A stretch of 64,000 bases of DNA from Bacteroidaceae bacterium (GCA_017529865.1 JAFXNA010000004.1:186001-250000); one strand, 5' to 3'. Positions 7,337-17,001 are shown, numbered from the stretch's first letter. Numbers and translations are program-made. The notes: generated from the letters alone by a model not told the origin.

Positions 7337-10300
7337 GTATTCTTCCTGAAGGTCAACTCAATCTTTCTAGCCACACCACGAGGCACCTTGATGTAAAGGA
7401 CTATCACAACTGTGTTGTCCTCGTTGATTGAAACAAAGCTCTTGTCCTCAACAACGACAGCCCTAGGTTCATACTTGTTGATTAGTTTTACACACTGGTT
7501 CAGCAACTTGGACTCTCCATTGAGGTCTCCTATAATCTCGAACACGCTTTCTTCCAATGTTGAACCAAACTCATCATCGTACAAGCGTTCACCGAGGTTC
7601 GTCAACAGGATGCTGTAAACATTCTGCATCAAGCTGTTTTCATCAGCAGTGATTGTGAACGACGAATAGGACAAATCCTTGTTATAGATAGGTTCATAAT
7701 TTAGGTCAGAGAAACGAGACCGAGAATTCGGTTTCACAATCGATGCCTTACCATCCACATCAAGTTGCTTATCTTGGTCTTCCCTTGATATGATTTCAAA
7801 CTTTACATCATCCGTCCAGTAACAGGCGTTAGCACCCAAGTTGTCATCACCGACATATACCTTAAGTTTGATATTAGACATGATTACACCTGGGTTCTTT
7901 ATGGTAAGCGTCCTCCTGTCTGGCGTTCCAGAGAGAATTACGGCAGTAACCCATTCGCCGCCCTCGGTGAGCTGGTACTGTACGATATTGTTCATGAAAT
8001 TCTGGTTAAACAATACGCTGCTTTCAGGAGCAATCATGATGCCGATATCCTCGTGTACATCATAAATATCCTTCGTCAGGATTATAGGAATATCGCATTC
8101 AGTAACCTTGACATACCTTTCAATAGAAGCCGTCCTGCCACACTCGTCAGTCGCAGTGTAGGTAATCGTATGAATGCCAGAGTCATCCCAGTTGGTGTTA
8201 TCGATAGATATTTCGATGGAGCTCGCTGGCATAGCTTTACCAGTTCCGTCCACGGCATCAACATCCCATGGGCTCGGTTCACTCCAAATTTCACCTTTCT
8301 TCCACTTCATATTTTGGGCTTCTGGTGGGTCAAACTTGATGGTCGGAGCAGATACTAGGGTAACAGTGTTCACATAGTCTGACAATGCGGCAGAAACAGG
8401 ATAATTTTTCCACTGTACACCGAAGTTGCTAGTAGTAGGATTACCTGGCTGGGCAGAAGCCAACACATTGATTGAAATAGTTGTATTCGAATCAGTGCTA
8501 GGTCTCGGCCTAACTATTGAGAACGCAGTTGTGCTCATACGAATCACAAGCTGTCCATGCTCATCGCTGTCAAACAGGTTTACTCCACGGTATGTCAGAA
8601 CATCTCCCGTTGCAACACATGTTTGTTCCTTCTTAAAGACTATTGGTTCTTGCCAGCTGGCACTATTATGACTATCACCAGTATTCGTGTCTCCTGCCCA
8701 TACGTCAAGTACACCATCGCTTTGACTTAGTTCATCTTCCGTAAGAACAAGGTCAAACGTAAAGTAGTACAACCCCTCGGCATCTTCCGAAATAGAACTA
8801 ATTTTTTCTACTGGAATAGTACCAAACCGTGCGAAGATACCCGTGTCACCAGCATTAGAGGCGATATCACGTGAAAGCAAGTTAGCTTCGGAGTCACTGA
8901 CCTTGAACGTCAATGTATGCTTAGTTCCATTGCTGACGACTTTATCAAGGGTCAACTTATTCTTAACATCTAATCTAATTGGAGTGCAATTTCCTGCAGC
9001 ATCATAGACATCAAGGCTAATGCCACGCCGCAAGCTCATTGTAATCTTGATAAACCTAGCATCTTTCACATTTTGTGCCTTGTCAGGAAGAAGATAGGTT
9101 ATCGTTCCCAGATTAAAATCTTTCAGCTCATCGTCACTAATTTTATATATATCATTCAAGTCGGAAATGTAGAGGTCGAAAGGAACACCAACATAATGAG
9201 TTTGTTCCTCCATATAGTACACTGGTGCTTCTTCGTCAATCTGGAGATACAACCTATTAGCATAAAGATTGGTATCAACACCGTTATCCTTGACAGTTAC
9301 AGATGTAACAGTGCTATACATAATCAACGGCCAGTTACCAGCTGGAGCGTTTTCGATGATATCCTGTATGTAATTTACATCATCATTACTAAGAGATACA
9401 TACTCAGGTTCGTCGGCGGATTCATATTCTACCCAAGGGAGAGAAATGTATGCAGAGGATAGTTTTATCCATACGTAGTCTCCATCTTCTACAGGCTCGG
9501 TGCCGATGTAATAGTTAACACCATATTTAAGAGTGTCCATAGGGATGTCACGACCTAACCCAGTAAAAATTGGGGCAAGAACGTAACCCTTATTTAGCGA
9601 TTTAGCATCTGACCCACGGAGTTTAAACTCGGTAATACCATTTTTATTTCTGATTTCGTATACGGGCATTACCCTTTGTAGGTCAAAGTTCGTGTTATAT
9701 TTAAATTTTCTTTCATCAGGGTTGCCATCAATACGACTAAGAGTAACTTCCGTAGCCCCATCTTCAACAAACCCATCTTCCCATTGTCTGTGACCTAGTA
9801 CAGCGGTTGCATTATCACTTAATGTATTCAGGTTAAATCCCTTCAATATCACAGCATTGTCTGGACCTACATGCATGTAGCGGTCTACTGGACGGTCATG
9901 AATACCTTCAACAACCGCCAAGTCGGTAATGATTACAGGAGTTTCTTTATTAGACTGAACGATTCCGTCGTCATACACCGCACTTAAAGATGTAGAGTTA
10001 TCTGTCGCTTCGTCATGGATTACATCAAAGTCCAGAGAAGCTTCACCATAACCATAACGACCATGAACATCTGGCCCAGTAACTGATAGATTATTCGGTT
10101 CATTCTCAGCATCCGTTGCGACATACGTAGAAATCATCCTTGATTTATTCCTGATAATACCGCATTCCGAAACACCAGTTTCTATTTCAGGTGCACCGTC
10201 AGGATAACGGAAATAAACCTTGTGTTCATCATACTCAACACCGATAACCTGGGCATTAACCGTGTCGTAATGTTCGGTGTTCATTACTTCAATCTTGTCG

Positions 10301-12324
10301 CCAGCAGCAAAGAACGGTTTGTCGGCATTCCAGCTACGAACATACATGATGTTCGATGAGTCAAACATCTTGCTAGACACTGTTGCACAAAACGCGGGAG
10401 CACCCCCGTACGTAGTTTTCTCAATTCCTTCACATACAAGATACATGTACGTGTTATCAAGTTCAATCTTCGGAGGTTTTCTAATAAATGTCGGCGAGCT
10501 AATTGCTATATACGGCCAGTGGCCCTCTTCCTCTTCACGGCTAGCCATAATCATAGGGTCGCTCAAATTTAAATTACCCGACGGAGCATTAAGGAAAATC
10601 GTCTTTGTGTGGGACGGGTCCGTAAACATGTTTGCCGTAAATTCAGGGTCAATATCAAACTTAATGTATCTATTTCTAGCCGTTCTACTAGGTGAATCAA
10701 CAGAGAACTGGGACATACTTCCTACGACATCGCCAGTCCAAGTGCCTGGGTGTATCGCCGCAATCTCACCGTTCGACATGTATTCATGCCAGTTGTCTGT
10801 AAAATCAAACACATCGATAGTACCGTTGCTTACTGCACCGCCCGCCTCCTTACAGTATACAAACAACCTTGATACCATGTTAGGGTCAGATGTAGCAGCT
10901 CCGTTATAAAATGGGATAGGAAACTTGATGATAGGTATCATGCTATCTTTAACAAGATGCATTTCGGAGCTACTTCCGTTAACGTCGTTTGGACGACACC
11001 CATCTGGACTTCCATACTGGTCAGAGCCATACCATGTATCTTGACAAGCATAATAGATAGCACTGTCTCTTGAATGACTCTTTACTTTGGGAGGAGCAAT
11101 ATCAGAATGTTCCACATTAAATGCAACGTCGGATGAAGGCATACGGGGAGTGTACACCAAAGTTCCTGATGTTACACCAGACGGGTAAGTTTCTCCATCA
11201 ACAGGCTTTGCAGTTATGCTGTTGTTGCTAGCACTTTCCACAACCATGTGAACCTTGCTTGAACCGTTATACATGAAAGTAACGGTATCTTTCTCGGCAA
11301 AGTTATGCCTGCTCGTAATTCCGCTTGGGTCAGCATCAGTGAATGTAAACACTACCGATGAACCGCTTTCGATAGCGGATACACTCTCGGTATACTCATA
11401 CAACTCCCACTTTTCCCAAACGAGGTCAGGCCAATCTGAATGGTCATATCCATTTTTGTGTTCATAGTTCGTCTGGTTTACCTTCATCGGGTTATGATAT
11501 GTCTGGTACGTAAACGAAGTTGTGCTAGGTACGCTAGTGACAATAAAATCACCCAAATATCTCTCACCCCTTCCCTTCCAGTCACCATCATACAAGCCGA
11601 ACAATCTACCTTGGTTACCGGTATACTGTGGGACATGAGATATGGACCTACTGTACAATGTAACGGAATCGCCTACTTTCAGCCCGTGTGCTTCCTGTGT
11701 ATCTACAAGAACCGTCTCGACTTGGTACAATTTACTAATGTCGTCGTCGCACCCAGGTATTCCACTATCAGGCATGGTATCCAATAGAGTCTGAATGTGG
11801 CTAACCTCACCTCCAGCAACTTTGTGTTCAAACGCTATGTTAAGTGGGTTCTTGACATAGTCGTTATTAGTGGGATAGCCTATGAATGAGAATGCTGATT
11901 CAATATCAAGCTTGGTGAACAAACCGTTATCACCTACGAACGGTGCGGTAATCCAAGCCTGCGAATTGGGATAGTTCAACATTTCATTAAACGTGCGGTT
12001 AACATCAAACCGCATGATAAGTTCAGTATTGAACTGGCTATTGCCATCATCCAGCTTTGGAGGCCTATTCGGAGTAGTCCAGTCGTTATATGACCCAGTT
12101 AGAGGAGTAGTCTGAGTGCCATCATATACCATCAACCCCTGATTTGCTGTAATCGTGGAATTAGGTGCGTTTGCTGTTAGAAAATGGCGAAGACGATATC
12201 CTTGAATGGAAGCATCGGCATCATCACCCGTTGCCTGAAAACGGTAAGTCTCCTTGTAATGCTGGTCCTTATTTTCAATATTTTGCTCTGTTGTAAGCAA
12301 CCGTATATATAGATTTATCGCCAT
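7333..12324 (-). CDS. Giant baseplate protein: beta-rich multidomain body with C-terminal gp25-like domain
   Basis: 1663 residues. The last ~104 residues (from NSLMQNVYSILLTNLGERL, with DDEFGSTLEESVFE) match the gp25/GpW baseplate-wedge fold: opening helix, L-x-T-x-x-G-E-R turn, F-G-(S/C)-x-L, helix, then paired strands ending VPRGVARKIELTF. In T4 gp25 is a free 132-residue wedge protein. Here it is fused to about 1500 residues of strand-rich sequence with Ig/HYR-like repeats (GIHTITYTATDECGRTA near residue 1400), resembling adhesin or tail-decoration modules. The protein would therefore be anchored in the baseplate by its C-terminus with a large body projecting outward, perhaps for host binding. 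A late element TATAAACTAT lies 23 bp upstream. Confidence 0.8.
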   Translation of the reverse strand: MAINLYIRLLTTEQNIENKDQHYKETYRFQATGDDADASIQGYRLRHFLTANAPNSTITANQGLMVYDGTQTTPLTGSYNDWTTPNRPPKLDDGNSQFNTELIMRFDVNRTFNEMLNYPNSQAWITAPFVGDNGLFTKLDIESAFSFIGYPTNNDYVKNPLNIAFEHKVAGGEVSHIQTLLDTMPDSGIPGCDDDISKLYQVETVLVDTQEAHGLKVGDSVTLYSRSISHVPQYTGNQGRLFGLYDGDWKGRGERYLGDFIVTSVPSTTSFTYQTYHNPMKVNQTNYEHKNGYDHSDWPDLVWEKWELYEYTESVSAIESGSSVVFTFTDADPSGITSRHNFAEKDTVTFMYNGSSKVHMVVESASNNSITAKPVDGETYPSGVTSGTLVYTPRMPSSDVAFNVEHSDIAPPKVKSHSRDSAIYYACQDTWYGSDQYGSPDGCRPNDVNGSSSEMHLVKDSMIPIIKFPIPFYNGAATSDPNMVSRLFVYCKEAGGAVSNGTIDVFDFTDNWHEYMSNGEIAAIHPGTWTGDVVGSMSQFSVDSPSRTARNRYIKFDIDPEFTANMFTDPSHTKTIFLNAPSGNLNLSDPMIMASREEEEGHWPYIAISSPTFIRKPPKIELDNTYMYLVCEGIEKTTYGGAPAFCATVSSKMFDSSNIMYVRSWNADKPFFAAGDKIEVMNTEHYDTVNAQVIGVEYDEHKVYFRYPDGAPEIETGVSECGIIRNKSRMISTYVATDAENEPNNLSVTGPDVHGRYGYGEASLDFDVIHDEATDNSTSLSAVYDDGIVQSNKETPVIITDLAVVEGIHDRPVDRYMHVGPDNAVILKGFNLNTLSDNATAVLGHRQWEDGFVEDGATEVTLSRIDGNPDERKFKYNTNFDLQRVMPVYEIRNKNGITEFKLRGSDAKSLNKGYVLAPIFTGLGRDIPMDTLKYGVNYYIGTEPVEDGDYVWIKLSSAYISLPWVEYESADEPEYVSLSNDDVNYIQDIIENAPAGNWPLIMYSTVTSVTVKDNGVDTNLYANRLYLQIDEEAPVYYMEEQTHYVGVPFDLYISDLNDIYKISDDELKDFNLGTITYLLPDKAQNVKDARFIKITMSLRRGISLDVYDAAGNCTPIRLDVKNKLTLDKVVSNGTKHTLTFKVSDSEANLLSRDIASNAGDTGIFARFGTIPVEKISSISEDAEGLYYFTFDLVLTEDELSQSDGVLDVWAGDTNTGDSHNSASWQEPIVFKKEQTCVATGDVLTYRGVNLFDSDEHGQLVIRMSTTAFSIVRPRPSTDSNTTISINVLASAQPGNPTTSNFGVQWKNYPVSAALSDYVNTVTLVSAPTIKFDPPEAQNMKWKKGEIWSEPSPWDVDAVDGTGKAMPASSIEISIDNTNWDDSGIHTITYTATDECGRTASIERYVKVTECDIPIILTKDIYDVHEDIGIMIAPESSVLFNQNFMNNIVQYQLTEGGEWVTAVILSGTPDRRTLTIKNPGVIMSNIKLKVYVGDDNLGANACYWTDDVKFEIISREDQDKQLDVDGKASIVKPNSRSRFSDLNYEPIYNKDLSYSSFTITADENSLMQNVYSILLTNLGERLYDDEFGSTLEESVFEIIGDLNGESKLLNQCVKLINKYEPRAVVVEDKSFVSINEDNTVVIVLYIKVPRGVARKIELTFRKNT

Positions 12325-12346
12325 AATTCACCATTTTAATCAAAAA

Positions 12347-12356
12347 ATAGTTTATA
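12347..12356 (-). promoter_or_regulatory. Late promoter element TATAAACTAT
   Basis: Exact TATAAACTAT on the minus strand, 23 bp upstream of the ATG of the giant gp25-bearing gene. Similar to T4 late -10 TATAAATA, recognised there by gp55. Confidence 0.7.
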
Positions 12357-12365
12357 ATCGGGGCA

Positions 12366-13256
12366 CTAAATCGTTTCGCTTACGACATTGTCTTCTTCTT
12401 GCTCAAAAAGCTTCTTTTTCCGCAGATGCATGATGATATGCTCACCAAGGGCATTGGTCATGTCGGTCAGGTCGTTCTCGATTGCCTCTACTGGAAAATC
12501 TTCAACAATTTTAGCGGCTTTCTTGAAGAATTTAGGCGAATTATTCGTCCATACGGTGTACATGAACCCGTCAGTGCCACACTTTACAGCCACTTCCCGA
12601 ATCGATGCATTTCCGCCAATTCCTACAAGGTAGATATCCTGGTTGGAATTGTCATAGTCAACAATTGTCTGGTTCGCTGCGTTGTTATAGTTCTTGTCCC
12701 TCTGCAAGGAGTCCATCTCGGCCCCAGTCAGGGCATAGACCTCAACATATCCTCCCTCAGGAAGTTCGAGTTCTCGAACAGGTTCAATCTCGTTCTGGAT
12801 GAGCAGCGTGTTCAGCATAGCCGCATCAAACTGGTTGCTTTCCAGCAAGTTGCCTGCTGTCGCCTGCTGCAACGCTTCATCAATATAGTCCAGCGAGTCA
12901 ATAACGCCGAGGTGGTAAACGTGGGCGTTGTTATAGGAGAGCATCTCCGTTATCAACGAACCGCCACCCGCATCGCTGTCGATAGTATCAAGCGACTTTC
13001 CATACAGACGGAAAGCAGTAGAGAAGATGAGTGGAACACCGTTGATTACGGTAAAGTACAACGGTTCCAGGCTGTACTCTGGATTATCTTCGCCACCTCC
13101 ACATGTGATGAAGAAGGGAACTATCTTGTTGTTAGCCTCTCCAGAATCATACAACTCGTCGAGCTGTTCGGCGAAGTTTTCCACCATTGTAGATGTCGTG
13201 TTCTCGTCCTCGTGGACATAGAAATCAGACATCATTATGTAGAAATCCGACATCAT
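12366..13256 (-). CDS. Hypothetical protein, 296 aa, with duplicated N-terminus
   Basis: Family not recognised. The protein is acidic overall, with a DEN-rich start and a basic patch only near residue 280 (RKKKLFEQEE). The N-terminus reads MMSDFYI then MMSDFYV: the first 21 nt are tandemly duplicated (13236-13256 and 13215-13235), so translation may begin at either copy. A Gly-rich segment (YLVGIGGNASIREVAVKCGTDG, residues 205-228) resembles an NTP-hydrolase or proteasome-like active region only superficially. It starts 1 bp after the stop of the 111-residue gene and lies between head and tail genes, so a virion or assembly role is plausible. Confidence 0.72.
   Translation of the reverse strand: MMSDFYIMMSDFYVHEDENTTSTMVENFAEQLDELYDSGEANNKIVPFFITCGGGEDNPEYSLEPLYFTVINGVPLIFSTAFRLYGKSLDTIDSDAGGGSLITEMLSYNNAHVYHLGVIDSLDYIDEALQQATAGNLLESNQFDAAMLNTLLIQNEIEPVRELELPEGGYVEVYALTGAEMDSLQRDKNYNNAANQTIVDYDNSNQDIYLVGIGGNASIREVAVKCGTDGFMYTVWTNNSPKFFKKAAKIVEDFPVEAIENDLTDMTNALGEHIIMHLRKKKLFEQEEDNVVSETI
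13215..13256 (-). repeat. 21-bp tandem duplication over a start codon
   Basis: Two adjacent 21-nt units each encode MMSDFY plus one residue; they differ at four positions, two of them silent. Each unit holds two in-frame ATGs, giving four possible starts. A similar start duplication is at 38231-38260. Confidence 0.8.
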
Positions 13257-13257
13257 A

Positions 13258-13593
13258 CTAGATAAGCTTCTTCAATGCGGAGGTGATGCGTTCGACGTAT
13301 GCAGGGTCTGCATTCTTGTTGGATTCAAGTTCGGCAACGAAGTCCTCGATACCCTTCTTGATAACCGCTGGAACATCGTCTGCGTTGTATGACTTGACGA
13401 AATCATCCTTGACTTCAACCAGCTTTCCGAGCTCAATGACTGCACCAGCCTTCTTGAGTTCGTCCATGGTCGGCACGAACTTGTCGTTAAATTCGTCGAT
13501 GACGAGACGGATTGGAATTGTGCAGCGGATGAGGTTGATGTAACGTCCGATTGCAACTCTGTCGCTAATGGTCAAATCAATAGTCTTGCTCAT
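13258..13593 (-). CDS. Hypothetical protein, 111 aa
   Basis: No family recognised. A compact, mostly helical protein; residues 1-35 (IDLTISDRVAIGRYINLIRC) resemble a small helical bundle, the rest is charged helices. A good Met start at 13593 is preceded by GGGATT. An AAAATGTATTTTA element (13628-13640) lies 35 bp upstream, the same 13-mer that precedes the late sigma gene. It is cotranscribed with the 296-residue gene that follows 1 bp later. Confidence 0.72.
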   Translation of the reverse strand: MSKTIDLTISDRVAIGRYINLIRCTIPIRLVIDEFNDKFVPTMDELKKAGAVIELGKLVEVKDDFVKSYNADDVPAVIKKGIEDFVAELESNKNADPAYVERITSALKKLI

Positions 13594-13627
13594 GTTAATC
13601 CCTGTAAAATATAGGTACTTACGTCTT

Positions 13628-13640
13628 TAAAATACATTTT
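13628..13640 (-). promoter_or_regulatory. Conserved AAAATGTATTTTA element
   Basis: Identical 13-mer to that at 2320-2332 on the same strand, 35 bp upstream of the 111-residue gene. Part of the AATGTAWWTT set found before non-virion genes. Confidence 0.45.
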
Positions 13641-13666
13641 TCAAGCGGCATTACGCAACTAGAGGG

Positions 13667-13676
13667 TATAAACTAT
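13667..13676 (+). promoter_or_regulatory. Late promoter element TATAAACTAT
   Basis: Exact match, 36 bp upstream of the small ORF that precedes the portal gene; would drive the head-gene block. Confidence 0.72.
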
Positions 13677-13712
13677 TGGTAAAATACCAAAAATATACTT
13701 TAATCTGTGAAT

Positions 13713-13919
13713 ATGGGTGAACTGTATAGATATAACGGCCTTCCAGTCTTTCAAGTGGACTTGTGCGATTTCCGTACGATAGTCGATGCGGAAGTAAACA
13801 ATCGGCGACTGTTGTCTAAGAACATCCTGAACGAAGCATTGAAAGAGTTCTACAAATCGGAACGAAAGCCAATCTTCTACGTGATGTTCCAAGGAATCAG
13901 ATTCAAGTATCCCAGGTAG
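13713..13919 (+). CDS. Small protein preceding the portal gene, 68 aa
   Basis: Unrecognised. I chose ATG 13713; an in-frame GTG two codons upstream (13707) is possible. The sequence is a compact alpha/beta protein ending in basic and aromatic residues (FYVMFQGIRFKYPR). It lies 6 bp before the portal ATG and 36 bp after a late promoter element, so it is expressed with the head genes. T4 has small neck and core genes in comparable positions, but there is no sequence match I can defend. Confidence 0.7.
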   Translation: MGELYRYNGLPVFQVDLCDFRTIVDAEVNNRRLLSKNILNEALKEFYKSERKPIFYVMFQGIRFKYPR

Positions 13920-13925
13920 GAACGT

Positions 13926-15644
13926 ATGATTTTTTCATCGAAAAAGAAGAAACAGCCAGAGAATATAGCGTCCATGGTCATGACGCATATCAGGGACTAC
14001 GGCGAGAACAACCCGAAAGGCGAACTCTTTGACCGTGTCTTCAATGGTCAAGACCTACACCGCAACATATCGAGGTCAAGGAATGCGATAGGACAGGGTG
14101 TCCAGCAGATGATGTACCCGAACGGGTTGTCACCTGACGGATTCTCCACATACATGCCGACCATCATGATTAACGATGGCCAGATTGACCCGACCAAGGT
14201 TCAGGACACTATTGCCGAAAACCAAGTGCAGCTCTACTGGCGAAACAATGTGGAACGTATGTTGAAGTACAACATCATCGCCACACGTTCGGAAGTGAAC
14301 GAATCGCTGACCCAGATTTGCAACGAAGCTATCTACAAGGACGACAAGGGCGACATCTGCAGCTTGCAGGTAAACGAGTATTCCGAAATCGCCGAAGTGA
14401 CCAAGATGAGCTTGCAGACAATCTTCAAGAGGGATGTTCTCCGCAAGATTTGCAACTTCAAGAACACCGCTTGGCAGTACATGAAAAAGATGCTGACCGA
14501 AGGCCGTATCTTCCTTGAAGTCGTGTACGATGAGGAAACCCACGAAATCGTCGGTCTTAACCTCCTTCCTGGCGAAAACATGATTGTCGTCGTTCAGGAC
14601 AACATGATTATCGGTTACAGACAGATGCTCACGGGCACATACGCCCATACCAGCAAGAACTACATCGACTACTCCCCGAACCAGATTTTGTTCCTTTCCC
14701 TCGACCTTTATGGCCCAGGTGGCGTAAACGACCCGAGGTCAATCCTTGAACCAGCAGTGAAGGCCCATAACCAGTTGAACACCATCGAGGATAGCGTGGT
14801 TATGTACCGTGTCCTTTGGGGTTCCGAAAAGATGGTTCTCAAAGTGGACGTTGCCGGCCAGCCGAAACCGCAGGCCGAAGCCACGATGAAGGAACAGGCA
14901 AAGCTGTTCAGCCGCCAGATTGACTACAACTCCACCACGGGTGAAATCACCAACTGGGGTAAGGCAATCGGTCTTTCCGAACACTTTATCATCCCTGTTC
15001 AGGGCGGCTCGTCAGGTTCAAGCATCGAAAGGCTACCTGGTGGTGACCAGCTTGGTAACATTGATGACCTTAAATTCTTCAAGAGGAACTTGGTTAACGC
15101 CTTGATGGTGCCACCTGGCCGTATAACTGCCTTGGCAGGCGACGGTGTCAACTACTCCAACGGTAAGATTGGTGAAGTCACTCAGGCGGAAGTCGCTTTC
15201 GCCCGTCTTGTTGACCGATACCAGACCCCGTTTGAACAGGGCCTCGTCAGGCTGTTCATTATGGTGCTGAATACCAAGAGGGAGTTCAGTGACAGCATCA
15301 AGGTGGAAGAAAACTTCGACATCAAGTTCAAACGCAGCAACGGCTTCCAGAGCTATATCGATGCCGACGTTTGGACGACCAGACTTGCCGTGTTCTCCAG
15401 CATGATGGAATTTGCCGTTAAGGACGAAGCTCCGAACAACCCGCTTTCTCAGGAATACTGCCTCCGTTACGGTCTTGGCATTTCTGATGCAGACCTCACC
15501 CAGAACCGCAAGTGGCGTGACCACGAACAGAAGGTTCTCCTTGGTGAGGAAACCGATATGGACAGCGGTGAAGGTGGCGGCGGCCTCGGTGATATGGGTG
15601 GCGGCGGTGGAATGGCACCCGCACCTGAAACTGGCGCCTTCTAG
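13926..15644 (+). CDS. 20: gp20-like portal vertex protein
   Basis: 572 residues. The centre follows T4 gp20 closely in pattern: LEPAVKAHNQLNTIEDSVVMYR (near residue 275) with the surrounding WGSEKMVLKVDVAG, then RQIDYNSTTGEI, SSIERLPGGDQLG (near 375) and MVPPGRI before the C-terminal helices. The portal dodecamer forms the unique vertex, nucleates prohead assembly and conducts DNA. The C-terminus is an unusual Gly-rich tail (GEGGGGLGDMGGGGGMAPAP). A terminator follows at 15676. Upstream late element and its position before the capsid gene agree with a head operon. Confidence 0.94.
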   Translation: MIFSSKKKKQPENIASMVMTHIRDYGENNPKGELFDRVFNGQDLHRNISRSRNAIGQGVQQMMYPNGLSPDGFSTYMPTIMINDGQIDPTKVQDTIAENQVQLYWRNNVERMLKYNIIATRSEVNESLTQICNEAIYKDDKGDICSLQVNEYSEIAEVTKMSLQTIFKRDVLRKICNFKNTAWQYMKKMLTEGRIFLEVVYDEETHEIVGLNLLPGENMIVVVQDNMIIGYRQMLTGTYAHTSKNYIDYSPNQILFLSLDLYGPGGVNDPRSILEPAVKAHNQLNTIEDSVVMYRVLWGSEKMVLKVDVAGQPKPQAEATMKEQAKLFSRQIDYNSTTGEITNWGKAIGLSEHFIIPVQGGSSGSSIERLPGGDQLGNIDDLKFFKRNLVNALMVPPGRITALAGDGVNYSNGKIGEVTQAEVAFARLVDRYQTPFEQGLVRLFIMVLNTKREFSDSIKVEENFDIKFKRSNGFQSYIDADVWTTRLAVFSSMMEFAVKDEAPNNPLSQEYCLRYGLGISDADLTQNRKWRDHEQKVLLGEETDMDSGEGGGGLGDMGGGGGMAPAPETGAF

Positions 15645-15675
15645 GAAATCCAGCAAGATATGGCCGCTGCTCAAT

Positions 15676-15704
15676 AGCCCTCGTATCATATACGGGGGCT
15701 TTTC
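15676..15704 (+). terminator. Rho-independent terminator after portal
   Basis: Hairpin AGCCCTCGTAT/ATACGGGGGCT with CAT loop and TTTTCT tail, 32 bp after the portal stop. Confidence 0.8.
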
Positions 15705-15737
15705 TGTGTTCTAATTATTTAATTAAATCAATTCAAT

Positions 15738-15747
15738 TATAAACTAT
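15738..15747 (+). promoter_or_regulatory. Late promoter element TATAAACTAT
   Basis: Exact match 29 bp upstream of the first tagged small protein. Confidence 0.72.
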
Positions 15748-15776
15748 ACACAGAATATCAATCATAGGATACGATA

Positions 15777-16274
15777 ATGTCCAATGTAGATACTTTTAGA
15801 TACTACGCATCCCAGTTGAATCTGAGCAAAGTTCAGTTGGAAGCTGTTACAGCATGTTACAACGCTTGCCTCGAAGCTATATCCAAGGATGACTTCCAGC
15901 CAGAATGGAATGGATGGGAAAAGCCAGAATGGAGTGCAGACGGCCCTATATTCCTCTTAAATGAATACGATGAAGACGGGAACATAGTCAATAGATACCA
16001 AAAGACGCTCAAAGAAATCAAGATGCTTTTCTATTTCTTGAATCACGACAACCGCACGGTCGAGAAAGTGGATATTAACGAATACCGTGTAACAGGCCCA
16101 TCTGAAACTGGTGAAATAGAAACCCACACTTGGCGGATTGAACCTTCTGAAAAGTACTTCGACCCGCATCACCCGTTGGGAGAACCAGACTCATACTACA
16201 ACCAGACCCCAGAAGAACGTTCCGCATTGCGTAGAGAGGCATATCTGGCAAGCGCCGAACAACCAGAATTCTAA
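15777..16274 (+). CDS. Tagged small protein A (shared 27-residue N-terminal module), 165 aa
   Basis: No known family. Residues 7-33 (F-R-Y-Y-A-S-Q-L onward, ending C-L-E) align without gaps with the N-termini of the proteins at 16286, 18631 and 61055; with the Nudix protein at 18631 it shares nine consecutive residues SKVQLEAVT. After an acidic linker comes a unique domain (residues 60-150) with strands and a His-rich segment (FDPHHPLGEP). The late element 29 bp upstream and the position between portal and major capsid are where T4 keeps the prohead core genes 67, 68, 21 and 22. I infer a core or internal head protein; the body could also be a protein with no head role. Confidence 0.8.
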   Translation: MSNVDTFRYYASQLNLSKVQLEAVTACYNACLEAISKDDFQPEWNGWEKPEWSADGPIFLLNEYDEDGNIVNRYQKTLKEIKMLFYFLNHDNRTVEKVDINEYRVTGPSETGEIETHTWRIEPSEKYFDPHHPLGEPDSYYNQTPEERSALRREAYLASAEQPEF

Positions 16275-16285
16275 GGAATAATAAA

Positions 16286-16909
16286 ATGGATAAACGCCGC
16301 ATCTTTATGGAATCTATCAGTCAGTTAGGACTGAATGAACTTCAATTTAAAGGGGTTGTCTCATTGTTTGAATCCTGCCTAGACGACTCGATTAGCCCTG
16401 ATGATGATTATTTTTTGGAACCCGATGTATATGAACATAAGTGGGACCCAGCCGATAAAGCTGCGTTTGAAAAAGTAAAAACATTGTTCTTGCCAGTTAA
16501 CGGAAAAGCATCAAAGCTGTCAAGTAGCCTCAGCAGGTATTGGGACAACGAGCTTATGAGTTGCGGCATCGATATTGTAAAGGTGCAAGAATACAATCCA
16601 GAGGAAGATAATTGGCCGAAACTCAGAATTTCGTTCAATGGAGGCAAAGAATCTGGAACCCTAGAACTTCGTGCAGACGAAAAGGGACAACTATCTTTCG
16701 TCATCCGTGATGCAAAAGACCACAACATGAATCCAGAATTGTATCGCTTTGAAGGCACAGACCTTAGCAAGTTCGAAGACCGTTATGAATGCTCTCCAAA
16801 ATATGACATCAAGCATGTTAAGGATTTGTTCGAAGAAAGTGTATCGAAAGTCCTCACATTCTGCACCATTTTTAGGGATTTAGGCCCTCTTGTTATGGCA
16901 GGAATGTAG
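16286..16909 (+). CDS. Tagged small protein B (shared N-terminal module), 207 aa
   Basis: No known family. Residues 7-33 (FMESISQLG onward to CLD) are the same module as in protein A and are closest to the protein at 61055 (FMESASQMG). The F-M-E-S start resembles the T4 capsid-targeting peptide pattern F-I-A-E-A of internal proteins, although the sequence match is short. An acidic linker (SPDDDYFLEPDVYE) leads to a strand-rich body. It begins 11 bp after gene A, with AAGGAATAATAAA ahead of the ATG, and ends 117 bp before the major capsid gene. No terminator is visible between. Confidence 0.8.
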   Translation: MDKRRIFMESISQLGLNELQFKGVVSLFESCLDDSISPDDDYFLEPDVYEHKWDPADKAAFEKVKTLFLPVNGKASKLSSSLSRYWDNELMSCGIDIVKVQEYNPEEDNWPKLRISFNGGKESGTLELRADEKGQLSFVIRDAKDHNMNPELYRFEGTDLSKFEDRYECSPKYDIKHVKDLFEESVSKVLTFCTIFRDLGPLVMAGM

Positions 16910-16975
16910 GGATTTTACCCCATTTTTAATTTCAATGCAGATTTTGAGGCAAAAATTTTTTCATGAAAATACCTC

Positions 16976-16985
16976 AATAAACTTA
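16976..16985 (+). promoter_or_regulatory. Degenerate late promoter element AATAAACTTA
   Basis: Seven or eight of ten positions match TATAAACTAT, 41 bp upstream of the capsid gene. Plausible extra late promoter for the most abundant virion protein. Confidence 0.35.
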
Positions 16986-17001
16986 AAGTAGAACTCAAAC
17001 A

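Noticed and set aside
8868..8883. Second parS-like sequence around CACGTG
   Set aside because: Only the CACGTGAAA core is shared; several outer positions differ and it is inside a coding region.
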